Assembly: GCF_001761485.1 (NCBI RefSeq)
Contig: NC_090773.1
Location: forward strand, 1,116,001-1,180,000
Source of the DNA: Yarrowia lipolytica
Lineage: Eukaryota; Ascomycota; Dipodascomycetes; Dipodascales
Reading direction: 5' to 3'
DNA length: 64,000 bases
Below are positions 1-10,228 of the stretch, piece by piece (within the stretch, counting starts at the first letter, position 1; every line of letters begins with the position of its first letter). Below the pieces are notes generated by a model. That model searched no databases. It was not told the DNA's origin and saw only the letters and a list, made by a program, of their open reading frames with translations. The translations under genes and the position numbers were made by a program.

Positions 1-2
1 CC

Positions 3-1367
3 TGTTTGAGACAGGCTCTTTCCAGTACTCGGACTCTGAGAACTGGTCTCCAAAAACATGTCCATAAGACCCAGTTTGTGTCTGTGCGACACGTGTCGAC
101 CACTAAACCCACTGAGCGGGCGGAGGTCGAGAAGCCCATTGTTCAGAATGGCGAGCTTGTGTTCCCCGGAGCTCTGCGAACGTCGTTTGTCAACAACATG
201 ACTTTTGTGGACCCCACGACCCAGGATTCCATGCCTACTTACCGAGTAGTAGGGCCCGATGGCGTGCAGATTGACAAGTCGTACAAGATTGATCTGCCCG
301 TCGACACCATTCTCAAAATGTACAAGGACATGGTGACTGTGAGCATCATGGACGCCATCATGTTTGACGCACAGAGACAGGGCCGTCTGTCCTTCTACAT
401 GGTTTCCGCGGGAGAGGAAGGTATGGCTGTGGGCTCAGCAGCCGCCCTCAAGCCTCAGGATCATGTCTACTCCCAGTACAGAGAGCAGGGAGCGTACATG
501 TATCGAGGATTCACTCTGGACGACTTCATGAACCAGCTCTATGGAAACAAACACGACCAGGGCAAGGGAAGAAACATGCCGGTGCATTATGGCTCCAGAG
601 AGCTCAACATGCATACCATTTCGTCTCCTCTGGCCACCCAGCTGCCTCACGCTGCTGGAACAGCCTACGCTCAGAAGATGGCTGGCGTCGATGGAGTCAC
701 CCTGTGCTACATGGGTGAGGGAGCTGCCTCCGAGGGTGATTTCCATGCCGCTCTCAACATTGCTGCTACTCGAAACTGTCCCGTCATCTACTTCTGTCGA
801 AACAACGGCTATGCCATCTCTACTTCTGCCATTGAACAGTACAAGGGAGACGGTATTGCGTCCCGGGCTATTGGTTACGGCATTGAGACAATTCGAGTGG
901 ACGGAAACGACATTTTCGCCGTGCATCGAGCCACCAAGAAGGCCCGAGAAATCGCTCTCAGAGACCAGAAGCCCGTTCTCATCGAGGGCATGTCGTACCG
1001 AGTGTCTCATCACTCCACCTCCGACGACTCGTTTGCATACCGGTCCCGAGGCGAGGTCGAGAGTTGGCAGCGAAAGGACAACCCAATTGTCCGTCTCAGA
1101 AAGTGGCTGGAGCTCAACAAGCATTGGAACGAGGAGGAAGAGCAAAAATTCCGAACCCAGGCCCGAAAGGATATCCTCACTGCCTTTTCCAAAGCCGAGA
1201 AGGTCAAGAAGCCCGAGATTGTGAGCGCCTTTACCGATTGCTGGGAGGATATTCCTCCCCATCTCAAGGAGCAACAACAGGAGCTTGGAGAGATTCTCGA
1301 TACTTATCCCGAGCATTTTGACCTGTCTGCTTTTGAGGGTGGACGAGGAGGTCTGCATGATAAGTGA
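3..1367 (+). CDS. Branched-chain 2-oxoacid dehydrogenase E1 alpha subunit, 5' partial
   Basis: This is the thiamine-diphosphate (TPP) dependent decarboxylase subunit of the mitochondrial branched-chain keto acid dehydrogenase complex, which breaks down the keto acids of Leu, Ile and Val. The frame is open to the left edge, and the first possible start inside the window is a TTG, so the true ATG or a first exon lies outside. About 453 residues are visible. The first 35 are rich in Arg, Ser and Thr with almost no acidic residues, as in a mitochondrial presequence. The TPP-binding segment GEGAASEGDFHAALN followed by NNGYAIS lies at about 237-272 (counting from the TTG). The phosphorylation loop HHSTSDDSFAYRS at 335-347 is almost the same as the site controlled by BCKDH kinase in animals. 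E1 alpha of pyruvate dehydrogenase is excluded by this loop. The family is certain; only the 5' end is missing. Confidence 0.93.
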   Translation, partial: CLRQALSSTRTLRTGLQKHVHKTQFVSVRHVSTTKPTERAEVEKPIVQNGELVFPGALRTSFVNNMTFVDPTTQDSMPTYRVVGPDGVQIDKSYKIDLPVDTILKMYKDMVTVSIMDAIMFDAQRQGRLSFYMVSAGEEGMAVGSAAALKPQDHVYSQYREQGAYMYRGFTLDDFMNQLYGNKHDQGKGRNMPVHYGSRELNMHTISSPLATQLPHAAGTAYAQKMAGVDGVTLCYMGEGAASEGDFHAALNIAATRNCPVIYFCRNNGYAISTSAIEQYKGDGIASRAIGYGIETIRVDGNDIFAVHRATKKAREIALRDQKPVLIEGMSYRVSHHSTSDDSFAYRSRGEVESWQRKDNPIVRLRKWLELNKHWNEEEEQKFRTQARKDILTAFSKAEKVKKPEIVSAFTDCWEDIPPHLKEQQQELGEILDTYPEHFDLSAFEGGRGGLHDK

Positions 1368-1789
1368 GCGGAGTCAGCGCGCGTGAGCGAAGCGAAAGTG
1401 CTGACCTTGTAAGCATGTCAGCATTATTTATAGCTCAATCGCCCCCCCCCTTTGGTGGTGATAAAATGAATTATATTTGATATTCTATGTTGGAGTACTT
1501 GCAGTAAGATATCCGAGTTTAGTTGACTATGGTAAGTATTAGTTGACGGATTTGTTAATTTAGATGGTGTTAGCTAAATAAGGTTCCATAGAGGTTGACT
1601 CCTTAGGTGTCTTTGATTGTCAGCAATTGAAGTTATATAGGGCTGATTTCTGTTGAAGTGGATTCATCATGGTGCCAATAGCTCACCGTCAAAGTCCTAG
1701 CTCTCTAGCATCAGTATTACGTTTTCTGTATATCCCCACCATTTTCCCCCTAACCCTAATACACTAATGAAAGTTGACGATGTTAGTGC
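1368..1789. other. Intergenic: E1 alpha 3' end and MED1 upstream region
   Basis: No gene is seen. It holds a C-run near 1443-1451, AT-rich sequence, and a tandem CCCTAACCCTAA at 1748-1759, about 30 bp before the first MED1 ATG. Confidence 0.7.
1748..1759. promoter_or_regulatory. Tandem TTAGGG-type motif (Tbf1/Tay1-like site) before MED1
   Basis: CCCTAACCCTAA is read directly and contains AACCCTAA, the core bound by Tbf1-type Myb proteins in yeasts. A role at MED1 is inferred only from its place about 30 bp before the ATG. Confidence 0.4.
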
Positions 1790-3241
1790 ATGGCAAATCA
1801 TGAACTAACCAAAACTCGTCAGTTCCTCAACATGCCACCAAAAAGCGAGATTGACGACGAGACCAAGAAGAAGCAGTTGGTGTCTATTCTTGCGGCGCTG
1901 GAGAAGGCGCCCATTAAGGCAACTCCCGCTGGAATCCGGAAATTGGCCCAGCAGCGGGGCCTCGAAGTTTTCGGAGAAGATTTGGCGGAAGGAACACGAA
2001 TCTCCCTCGGAGGATCGACTATCCTCATTGATATCGACATGATCACCAGTCCAATCGACAGGGTGGTGCGTGTGAACTTCTCTGTGGACGCCAAGGTGGC
2101 TCCTTCGGATCCCATACACTCCTACACGAACCCTGAGATCTCTCCGTCAATCAACGACGTTCTGCTGTCATCTTTGCAGGCTTCCAAGCTGGACAAGTTT
2201 GCGCGACACCTCGCCTTTCTTTCAGACATGGAGCGTCTATCGTCTGAGAAATGCAACTCTTTCAGAGCCATTGATGAGGTGGCCCATGCTCTATTCTTCA
2301 AGTACAAGAAGCTGGGCAAGAAGGATTCACCTGCGGACTTTTGCATGGGCTTTGGACAGCCGCTGCTCAACTACGAAGAGAATTTGGGTCTGTTTCTCAA
2401 GTACTGGACTACCCAGCACCAAGTGAGAGACGCAGAAAAAGCTGCAGTTACTGCTGAGTATATTGCCGAGTTTGGATTGCGAGAGAACTCAGGAGACTGC
2501 CATGCAAAGTACTCCACTGGATGGATCAACGAGGGCGGAGAGTGGCAAGAGATTGCTGCTCAGGATAGCACCGCTGAGTTTGTGCTGAGACTCAATCCTC
2601 CGGTGCTGATGAACAAAGACCTGGCCACCAAGCTGGGAGCCTCGTACACAGTTGTGGGCAACGATACGCCGTTCGATCTGCTCGGAAATACCTTTTACCG
2701 ATCGTTCCGGGAAGTTCATACATCCGACTCGGACTCTGTCAGAATGAATGTGGAATACAGCAATCTGGTGGCTAAGGACGAGCTGGTTTCCGTCACAGAA
2801 GTGCCTGTGGACCACCCGCGATCGCTGGAGTCGCTCTTTGACATTCTGCGGACCCAGATCCAGCTGTCGACGGTGCTGGAGTCGGTTCTCATCAAGGATT
2901 CCATGGTGGGACAGGAAGAACTGGATACAAACGACAATGTGCTTGTCGAGGAGCTTCTCAATGCTGGCCCCGTGGTGCAGCATGCTGATGAGGGCCAACG
3001 GCTGCCTTTGACGGTGTCTCTAGGTGATAACAACGGTTTACTGAGTCTGTCTGTTGAGGTGCATGCCTGGAAGACGTGGTTTGATGTGGTGATTGACAAG
3101 AACAAGCTGGTGCTTACAAATCTGCAGGCATCGCCGGGATCCACTACTTTGGAGGTTGCGCGGTTTGGAAAGCTCATCAACTTTTCCGAAGATCTGGCTC
3201 TCAGCATTCTCCTTGCCAAAAACACAACAAAACCTAACTAA
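1790..3241 (+). CDS. MED1: Mediator complex subunit 1 (Med1)
   Basis: This is a 483-residue protein recognised as the fungal Med1 subunit, part of the Mediator middle module that links activators to RNA polymerase II in the nucleus. The N-terminal third resembles yeast Med1: a helix with LVSILAALEKAP, then GLEVFGEDL and a hydrophobic strand with ILIDIDM followed by RVVRVNFSV. The C-terminus (LVLTNLQASPGSTTLEVARFGKLI) looks like a compact beta-rich end. Length is close to the roughly 570 residues of S. cerevisiae Med1. The first in-frame ATG is used; a second at 1832 (MPPKSE) fits the family start equally well. A second Mediator gene, MED13, lies about 36 kb downstream. The call rests on remembered family similarity; an unrelated nuclear protein is possible but unlikely. 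Confidence 0.75.
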   Translation: MANHELTKTRQFLNMPPKSEIDDETKKKQLVSILAALEKAPIKATPAGIRKLAQQRGLEVFGEDLAEGTRISLGGSTILIDIDMITSPIDRVVRVNFSVDAKVAPSDPIHSYTNPEISPSINDVLLSSLQASKLDKFARHLAFLSDMERLSSEKCNSFRAIDEVAHALFFKYKKLGKKDSPADFCMGFGQPLLNYEENLGLFLKYWTTQHQVRDAEKAAVTAEYIAEFGLRENSGDCHAKYSTGWINEGGEWQEIAAQDSTAEFVLRLNPPVLMNKDLATKLGASYTVVGNDTPFDLLGNTFYRSFREVHTSDSDSVRMNVEYSNLVAKDELVSVTEVPVDHPRSLESLFDILRTQIQLSTVLESVLIKDSMVGQEELDTNDNVLVEELLNAGPVVQHADEGQRLPLTVSLGDNNGLLSLSVEVHAWKTWFDVVIDKNKLVLTNLQASPGSTTLEVARFGKLINFSEDLALSILLAKNTTKPN

Positions 3242-4391
3242 TTTATACCATGTACATTATATAGACCTATTTGCATGTCTATGACTTGAGTGAGCGGCAA
3301 ACAATTGACTGGTACCCACTCCCAGCTATATTCAGACACTTTTCTCCCCTATGTCTGACTCTAAGTAGACGACTAGGTCCACTGAAACTCAGCTACATGT
3401 GCAGTACATACTGTTCCGGTACTGTTGAGCGTGAGCGTACCAAGATACCATGGGAAATGATACCATTTGCCGTGGTAACCTGTCGGTGGATATTTTGAAA
3501 GCTCTTGGAGATCAATTTCATCTTCACTGACTGTAGTGTCAGGTACCCCAAGAGGGAATGGATTAATGGTCGTAATGTGCCGAACTTACGATACACCTCA
3601 ACAGAGCAGAGCACGTCTGAACATTATAAGAAATGCTACTGTACTACAAGTTGCGATATCAGTATGTATTGTAAAGTACATACTGGTCGAGTACTCCTAC
3701 TTGTACTCGTAATCTGTTTCATCTCTGATCATGTGATTCAGTTGCAATTATGACTGACTAATCACTGTCACGCGCGCTCTTTAATGAAAAAAATCCCAGC
3801 AATTGCTTGCTTTTTTCTTGGCCATGAAAAAATAAATGGATATACAGTAATAGACATGATCTGATCTGACGCTATCTGAACAAACTGCCGGTGTATAGGT
3901 GAAGCGTACAAGATCATGGCACATCCACAAATGGGTCATGTGCTTATATCGCGTATATATTATGTAATCACTACAAGAAATTGCAGATTCGGTAATAATA
4001 AGAGCACAGCACCTGTTATGCCTCCTGGCACTCCACTTCAGCCTTACACATGCAAGCAATACGACACTAGTACTCGTTCTGAAGGGGGGTCTTGTTAGGT
4101 GACGAGACATTCAACGCAGGTTAAGAGGTAGAGAGGGGACATATTTGTGCGTGTCTGATTACTAATTGATTGTGGAAACCCCTCCCCAATCGCTCCTTGA
4201 CCCATTTATATCCCTCCTCTCTGTCCGGATCCCCTTACCCGGAAGTGAGATGCATCTCCGGTTGTTTTCATAGTGGCACTGACCAAAGTTTCGATTTGAG
4301 GGTACTTACATACACACTGATCTTAGCTTGAAAATCACCACTTGGCAAGAGCAGTGTGCTCGACACCTCATTTCAGTACCCTGCAAACAAC
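3242..4391. other. Intergenic: MED1 3' region and SPT2 upstream region
   Basis: About 1.1 kb with no convincing gene. Open frames here are short and of random composition. GTAC-rich promoter-type words occur near 3650-3710, and AT-rich TATA-like sequence precedes SPT2 (about 4205-4212). Confidence 0.65.
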
Positions 4392-5444
4392 ATGTCGCAT
4401 TTATTGGCCCAGTTTCAGATGCCTGTGAGGCGCTCTTCGGAGCCTGAAAAGAAGCCCACGAACGGCTCCAGCGCAAAACCTGCTGCGTCTTCATCTTCAT
4501 CTTCGGCTGCGATTCCTGTAGCGCGCCAGACTGAGGCGGAGCGCCGAGAGCAGATGGAGCGAGTCATGCGTCTCAAAGCACAGCGGGCGGCCGAGCGAGC
4601 GGAGAAGATGGAGAAGGAGGGCAAGACCCCGAAGAAGAAACCTGCTACACCCAGGAAAAAGACGACAACTACTTCCTCAAGCACTGCTAGAGACACAAAC
4701 ACCAGCGCCACCGCGTCAAACACCTCGACTCGAAGAGGACCCGGCAGAGGTGCCAGTGGTGGCGGACGGGTGTATGAGGCTCCGCCAGCAAAGCCCCGTA
4801 AGAAAATGAGCTTCAAGGAGTTGATGCAGGAGGCAGACAATATCAAGGCCGATGATCTCAAGATCGGAATCAAGGTGGCCAAAAAGAAGGAGGTCGCCAA
4901 AGAGCGGGAGCGGGAGAAAGGAGCTAGCGGATCGGGAGAGCGAGAAGCTCGTGCTTCTCCCAGTGTTGGAGGTCGACCTGGAGCCACAGCTAGAGGTACT
5001 CCCTCCAAGCCCTCCAGATCTGATCGACCTACGCCTTCGGACCGCCCCACTGCTGGAAAACGACCACCTTCCACTGCCATTCCTGAATATAAGCCTCCTT
5101 CGACTTTCAACAAGCCCAAGGAGGAACTGCTGAGAAAACGAAGACGATATGACGAGGAAGAAGACGATAGCATGGACGACTTCATCGACGAAGATGAAGA
5201 GGAGGAACAACACAGAGATGTGGGATACGACCGAGACGAAATCTGGAGACTCTTGAACCGTGGCCGGTCCAGACAGCAGTACTACAACGACTACTCGGAC
5301 GACGATGACATGGAGGCTGGAGGAGATGATATCTTTGAGGAGGAGGAACGAAGTAGCAAGCTGGCGCGACTGGAAGATCGACGGGAGGAGATGGAGGAGA
5401 AACGACGGGCCGAGGAGAAACGACGTCGTCTGGGAAAGCGGTAG
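4392..5444 (+). CDS. SPT2: Spt2/Sin1 family chromatin protein (histone H3-H4 chaperone)
   Basis: This is a 350-residue, highly charged protein of the SPT2 family, which binds DNA and histones H3-H4 and helps keep nucleosomes in place over transcribed genes. The middle is Lys/Arg/Ser-rich and disordered. The C-terminal third holds the SPT2 domain: an acidic stretch, then GYDRDEIWRLLNRGRSRQQY, a second acidic stretch and a basic coiled-coil tail that ends RRRLGKR. The ATG at 4392 (MSHLLAQF) is chosen because family members begin with such a short hydrophobic segment; the frame is open a little further up to 4356, but that part looks like leader sequence. It lies tandem to MED1 and convergent with RAD4, 175 bp away. 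Confidence 0.88.
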   Translation: MSHLLAQFQMPVRRSSEPEKKPTNGSSAKPAASSSSSSAAIPVARQTEAERREQMERVMRLKAQRAAERAEKMEKEGKTPKKKPATPRKKTTTTSSSTARDTNTSATASNTSTRRGPGRGASGGGRVYEAPPAKPRKKMSFKELMQEADNIKADDLKIGIKVAKKKEVAKEREREKGASGSGEREARASPSVGGRPGATARGTPSKPSRSDRPTPSDRPTAGKRPPSTAIPEYKPPSTFNKPKEELLRKRRRYDEEEDDSMDDFIDEDEEEEQHRDVGYDRDEIWRLLNRGRSRQQYYNDYSDDDDMEAGGDDIFEEEERSSKLARLEDRREEMEEKRRAEEKRRRLGKR

Positions 5445-5619
5445 ACGCATAACCGCAGTAGCATACATAGCATTAACTTATTGTCACACCTGTTGGTTGA
5501 GCTGTAGAAAGGCAGATAAAAGATAAGAAACTGCGGTGGACTATTTCTACGGGTAACGGTTCACATCTTAGTTATTTGATATGTACAGCACTTGTATATC
5601 ATTATGTGTTTGATCTTCG

Positions 5620-8271
5620 TTACTCACTGTACAACTCCGATTCACTCATCTCATCAGGAGAATCGGAATCATCTGCTACGGCTAACGAAGAGTAATCAAT
5701 CTTGACAGGAGACTTGATGACACTTGAAAGTTCGGACAGAGGGTTGCCTTCTTCGCTCGAAATTGTATCTGTAGAACCAACACTTACCACTGAGCTTGCT
5801 CGTTGGAGTTGAGACGGACGTGTCTTGTCAGCGCCGTTTTCTCGGGGAGTAGTAGAATCACGAGGAGGAGGAGTCAAACAGGGCGTTGAACTCGGTGTAG
5901 AAGCCAACGTTGAAGCCTCCCTTGGTATTTCCTCTTCTTTTTCTTCCTCAGGCTCATCGACAACAATATTTAATGGCTTGTCGAGACGAAAAGCACTCTT
6001 GTTAAGATACTGGTCCAGTTTAGGCTGAAGTACCGAGGGTGGAACGTACCAAGGTTCGTCTGATTCATTATCATCGATAATAATGACGCCGTTTTCTTCC
6101 TTTTCCTTGACTTCCTCGTTCACCTCTTCCACTCTCACCTCTTCATCTTCCTCCTCTTCCTCGCCACTCTCCAGTTCGACTTCACCATGCTCAGCATCGA
6201 GTCTATGTCTGATCTTAAGAGCGGTCAGGTACCGTCTCCATCGCAACAGGGCTCGTACCTCTCTATTTCGTTCCTCCTTGGCGAGCGTCTGTTCTTGCAT
6301 GTCTGACCAAACGTCAGCAACATCCTTGGCGTACTTCTCAGCGACAATCACACCGTCGATTCGGGGCTTGATCTGACGACCCTTGGTGAAGTCAAAGCCA
6401 ACAACACAGTTGGCATAATCGATTCCTAGCGACTTGGCAGCCATATAAGCTCCTTTTCCACGCACATGGGCTCCTCCAGGGGGCATCATGAAAGGAGTAA
6501 ACAGGTCAACGTTCCCATATCCGTTTCGAGGCACTTGACCATCAACAACAGGTTGCGGAATATAGGCCTCGGTCTGGTCAAACGAGTACATGGGAGAGTC
6601 TTCTTCTTCGTCCAGTCGGAATCTAGACTTTGCCATCTTCTTTCGCTTCTTGCAGATCTGACCAGGCTTGATGATCCGGCCAATCTGGTACCACTTGTTA
6701 GCTGACTTGACCTGCTGAACGTCAGATCGAGGATATACGTTCTCAGGCTTGGAGTTGGTCTTCATTGACATGATTCCACAGGGATTCTTCTCCTTCAGCA
6801 CTTCATCTTGACGCAAATGGCGCTCCAACACGTACCGAGGATGGTTCTTGAATAACTGAATGTTCTTGGGAAACCCTTCAGCAAGTACCCTCTCTCTCAG
6901 AAACTTTTCCTCGGCCCAGGAAGCATGTGTGATAGGAGGTCTATACAGTCCCATGAGCTTGTTCCACCAGATACTGCCCGCCAAATAGCGAGTTAGACGT
7001 GCAGGTCTGGTTCGGGAGTTGTAGGCTGAGGAGTACCTTCTTGTAACATCAGTGACGGTGCCTTCTTTGTTGAACGCTAATGCATATGTCAGAGTGTTTA
7101 GCTTGTCCTGTAGCGATGGCTCAATGCGACTCTTTCCTGCTTTTCCCACAACTTCCATGTTCACTTCACAAGCCGGGTCCAAACTGACCCATTTCTGGCC
7201 TGTAGGCTCAAAAACCTCCACCCAGTATACAGGAGTAGGCGACTCGGAGTAGTGCATTCTCGACTGGCTTCTTTGTGCACTTTTTGACTGTCCAGAAGTG
7301 CTGCTGAACTTGGGCTTGCGAAGAACTGAAGGGGAAGCTTTCTCAGCAGGCTGCTTTTCAGCAGCAAGATCGCTAACTATTGTGTTGGAAGCAAAATCCA
7401 GAGGTTGTAGAGAGACCACCAATCTCGCTTGCACCCCTACAGCTCTCAGTAGAGCCACAAATCCCTGCACCTTTAGATCTCTGGAGCCTCGATGTCGAAT
7501 CACCTTCTTGTTGAAGATGGCCTTGGTGACGGGCGGGTCGTACGAGTCCGGGTTGATGTCATCTAACTCGTTAAAGTCCCGTTTGTGGAGTCCCCGGGAG
7601 TCTGTGTACCAGATCTTGGCCCACTGTTGCAGTAAGTATTTGAGCGATTCGTAGAATTTCGCAGTTCTGACCATTTTTGTCTGTGTCTTGTCGGGCGTGA
7701 GTCCTGTGAGCTTTGTAGCTGGAACCGTCTCTCGCAGCTGCATTTGAAGTAGCAAGTCGTTGGCCCAGGCGTTCCGTATCGAAGCATGTTTGAGTAAGGC
7801 CATGATATGGATCTGATGCACTTGAATTCGTCGTTGGCGTTCCTCCCGTGACAGCTTCGGTCCTGTCCGTTTTCCTTTGCCCTTCTTGGACGTTACATTT
7901 GTTCCCTTGGTGTCCCACCCTCCTCTGATGACTGATTCTTCGGCAATTGAAGCTCCAGGCTCAAATGAAACTGAGATGCCAGTTTCTGCATTCGTTGAGC
8001 TTGCCGACGGATCGATATCAACCTCCTCCCAATCTTCCTCGTCGGAACTCTCGTCGGCGTCCAAATCGAACGTCGTTGTCTGCGAACTGGCCCGTTCTAC
8101 GCTTGCTGGTCGGCTGCTAGTGTTGCCCTTCTCTTGCTTGGCTCTGGATGGCAATTTTGCCACTGGAGCCGACGGCTCGATTTTGCGCTTCTTTTCGGTG
8201 ACCTGGTACTCGCGGACCATGTCGAAATGCGTGACGGTGACGTCCTTCTGTGAGACCGTACGTTTACCCAT
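5620..8271 (-). CDS. RAD4: Rad4/XPC DNA damage recognition protein
   Basis: This is an 883-residue protein of the Rad4/XPC family, which finds helix-distorting lesions in nucleotide excision repair with Rad23 in the nucleus. The N-terminus is basic and acidic-patchy. A transglutaminase-like fold runs from about 150 to 400, with RDLKVQGFVALLRAVGVQAR near 264-283 and YWVEVFEPTGQKWVSLDP near 350. The beta-hairpin domains follow, including HPRYVLERHLRQDEVL and YQIGRIIKPGQ. The C-terminal 180 residues are acidic and Ser/Pro-rich, longer than in S. cerevisiae Rad4 (754 residues). The start at MGKRTVSQ is the first ATG after a stop-rich leader. No break is seen. Confidence 0.92.
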   Translation of the reverse strand: MGKRTVSQKDVTVTHFDMVREYQVTEKKRKIEPSAPVAKLPSRAKQEKGNTSSRPASVERASSQTTTFDLDADESSDEEDWEEVDIDPSASSTNAETGISVSFEPGASIAEESVIRGGWDTKGTNVTSKKGKGKRTGPKLSREERQRRIQVHQIHIMALLKHASIRNAWANDLLLQMQLRETVPATKLTGLTPDKTQTKMVRTAKFYESLKYLLQQWAKIWYTDSRGLHKRDFNELDDINPDSYDPPVTKAIFNKKVIRHRGSRDLKVQGFVALLRAVGVQARLVVSLQPLDFASNTIVSDLAAEKQPAEKASPSVLRKPKFSSTSGQSKSAQRSQSRMHYSESPTPVYWVEVFEPTGQKWVSLDPACEVNMEVVGKAGKSRIEPSLQDKLNTLTYALAFNKEGTVTDVTRRYSSAYNSRTRPARLTRYLAGSIWWNKLMGLYRPPITHASWAEEKFLRERVLAEGFPKNIQLFKNHPRYVLERHLRQDEVLKEKNPCGIMSMKTNSKPENVYPRSDVQQVKSANKWYQIGRIIKPGQICKKRKKMAKSRFRLDEEEDSPMYSFDQTEAYIPQPVVDGQVPRNGYGNVDLFTPFMMPPGGAHVRGKGAYMAAKSLGIDYANCVVGFDFTKGRQIKPRIDGVIVAEKYAKDVADVWSDMQEQTLAKEERNREVRALLRWRRYLTALKIRHRLDAEHGEVELESGEEEEEDEEVRVEEVNEEVKEKEENGVIIIDDNESDEPWYVPPSVLQPKLDQYLNKSAFRLDKPLNIVVDEPEEEKEEEIPREASTLASTPSSTPCLTPPPRDSTTPRENGADKTRPSQLQRASSVVSVGSTDTISSEEGNPLSELSSVIKSPVKIDYSSLAVADDSDSPDEMSESELYSE

Positions 8272-8627
8272 TGTTGTTCATCAGAAAGATGTCCAGAGAT
8301 GGCGCGGCGGTGTGGAGTGAGATGCACCGAAATAAATTATGTGAACGGTAAAAACTCAAAAGCATTATCTTGCAGACGGCTGCGACGGCTATAGTAGGAT
8401 ATACATTGGCGATGAAAGGGGAAATATCATAGCTTACAAGTCACCTGATAGCAAAGTAATATAGCAGGTGTCCACAATTGGTCAAGTATTCATTGTTGAG
8501 AATATGTATATATCTTACCTCGTAGAGTGGTGTGTGTGTATGAGATCCTCCAACAAGGGAAGAAACAGATAAGCAACCGTGGTTGTTACCGTAACGATCC
8601 TGATAGGCGGCTCATTCACTGTCCCAT
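8272..8627. other. Intergenic: RAD4 upstream region, reductase 3' region
   Basis: 356 bp, AT-rich, no gene seen. It contains GT-rich sequence near 8527-8540 and several TATA-like words (for example near 8505-8512). Confidence 0.6.
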
Positions 8628-9629
8628 TCACTGCTTGATCTCGAGCCATTGCTTGGCGAAATCAGTGACACTCTTGTCAAGGGGAATCCACTCAAAGTCC
8701 AACAGCTTCTTGGTTTCGGAAGGATCCATGATCGACTTACTCAGCTGCTTTTCTCGCTCACCAGGAGTTCCAACAGCAATTTTGCCCTTGAGCTCGGGGA
8801 TCTTGTTGCAAATGTCCTCAATGTCCTGGGTGCACACCTTGGCTGTGCACAGCATGAGACGCTTTCTGTCAAACTTAGGCTGGAGAGCCACGACATGGGC
8901 TCTGGCACAGTCCCGGACGTCGACAAACGAGCCGCTCTGCACCTTGACCTCCTCGCCAAGCTTGGACTCCAGCACGCTGGAAATGAGCTGGTTGGAGGCG
9001 TTGATGGCTCCCAGATCAAGAGTGATGCCAGGCCCCAGAATGTAGGCTGGGTTGATCCAAGTGATGGAGAAGTTGGGCTTTTCGTCGTTCAGAAACTCCA
9101 GCCCGGCCTTTTCGGCAAAAATCTTGGATCCCACGTAGTTGGCCACGGGGTTGCCCTTCTGGGCGGCCTGCTCTCTGGTCATGGGGTTCCAGCTGTGCTC
9201 GTTGTGGACGTGGCTAGGATCCGGGTTCATCATTGCAGCAATGGACGAGGTGATGACGACCTTCTTGACGTTGGGAGCGTGTGCCTTGGCCTGTTTCAGC
9301 ACGGCTGTGGTGCCTCGAATGGCTGGCTGCAACATGTCCTTCTCAGGATCAGTCACATTGAAACTAAGAGGTGAGGCAGTGTGGAGAATGTAGTCAATCT
9401 CAGGGTGCTTCTTGAAGATGGCCTCGAACTCATCCTCGTTCTGGATGTCCTTGAGAGTCTCCAGTTCGAGTTTGCCACTCTCAACTTCACTCTTGAACGC
9501 CTCGGCAAGTCGCTCAGCCTTGGAAGGGTTTCGAACTGTGCCAATAACGGTATGGCCGTCCTTGAGGAGCTGGTCGACGCAGTGGCCGGCAAGAAAGCCG
9601 GTGGCTCCGGTAACAAGAGTAGTGGGCAT
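8628..9629 (-). CDS. GRE2-like NADPH-dependent aldehyde/ketone reductase (extended SDR), copy 1
   Basis: This is a 333-residue extended short-chain dehydrogenase of the dihydroflavonol reductase/Gre2 group. Such yeast enzymes reduce methylglyoxal, isovaleraldehyde and many ketones with NADPH in the cytosol, and the genes are often stress-induced. The Rossmann motif TGATGFLAGH lies at 7-16. The Ser of TSSIAA (about 128-132) and Tyr165-x3-Lys169 (YVGSK) complete the catalytic triad. The strand LHTASPLSF near 82-90 is typical of the group. No signal or membrane segment is seen. A related gene, about the same length, lies 8.7 kb away at 17332-18327. The natural substrate cannot be read from sequence. 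Confidence 0.88.
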   Translation of the reverse strand: MPTTLVTGATGFLAGHCVDQLLKDGHTVIGTVRNPSKAERLAEAFKSEVESGKLELETLKDIQNEDEFEAIFKKHPEIDYILHTASPLSFNVTDPEKDMLQPAIRGTTAVLKQAKAHAPNVKKVVITSSIAAMMNPDPSHVHNEHSWNPMTREQAAQKGNPVANYVGSKIFAEKAGLEFLNDEKPNFSITWINPAYILGPGITLDLGAINASNQLISSVLESKLGEEVKVQSGSFVDVRDCARAHVVALQPKFDRKRLMLCTAKVCTQDIEDICNKIPELKGKIAVGTPGEREKQLSKSIMDPSETKKLLDFEWIPLDKSVTDFAKQWLEIKQ

Positions 9630-10228
9630 GGTGTAATTGATTTGTTGTCTGTGGGTGGTGTGTCAGATGTCACAAGTGTGCTTTGTAGCAGCGCCCCACG
9701 AAGTTGCTCTATATTGCCAAACCTATTAAGCTTATCGTGCATATCGGAACTTTACCAATATGATATGGAGACAATTATTGGAGGATTAAATTGAGAAAGT
9801 GACAATAAATCGAGTGAAAATAAAAAACCACTCCAAGACATTCATCAGCATTTAATTGGCTACCGAAACGCATGAAAGCTTCAGAACTTCATTTGTCACT
9901 TAAACTAGAGAAGAAACACCTATGCTGTCCAAATACATCCTGACCAGCTTCAGGTCGGGCTGATAATTTTAGTTATATACGTAGAGTAAATAGATTGATT
10001 CTATATCTGCCTTTTTTAGTATTCTGTGGGTTCCTTCTCCTTTTTTCATAATAGCTACAAGTACTGTACACTGTACATACTTGTACTTAAAACCACATCT
10101 TCTCTTATTACCATTTACTACTCGTGCTTGTACAACTGTTGACTTTCATATGTCCACTTCATCACCCGAATGTATTCCTATGTATGTACTGTGTTGATGG
10201 TGTGTTTTTCAGTGTTTGATCACTTTCC
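9630..10228. other. Intergenic: reductase upstream region
   Basis: About 600 bp with no gene. A GTAC-rich cluster lies at 10054-10087 (CTACAAGTACTGTACACTGT and following), of the same kind as in many other gaps of this window. Confidence 0.6.

Noticed and set aside
1530-1820. Possible MED1 intron from GTAAGT near 1531 to CAG near 1820
   Set aside because: The branch-like CTAAC is about 15 bases from the AG, too far for the Yarrowia pattern, and an unspliced ATG works.
4095-4309. Minus-strand CTAACAAG and GTAAGT pair that could be an intron
   Set aside because: Joining the flanks gives no protein of sensible composition.
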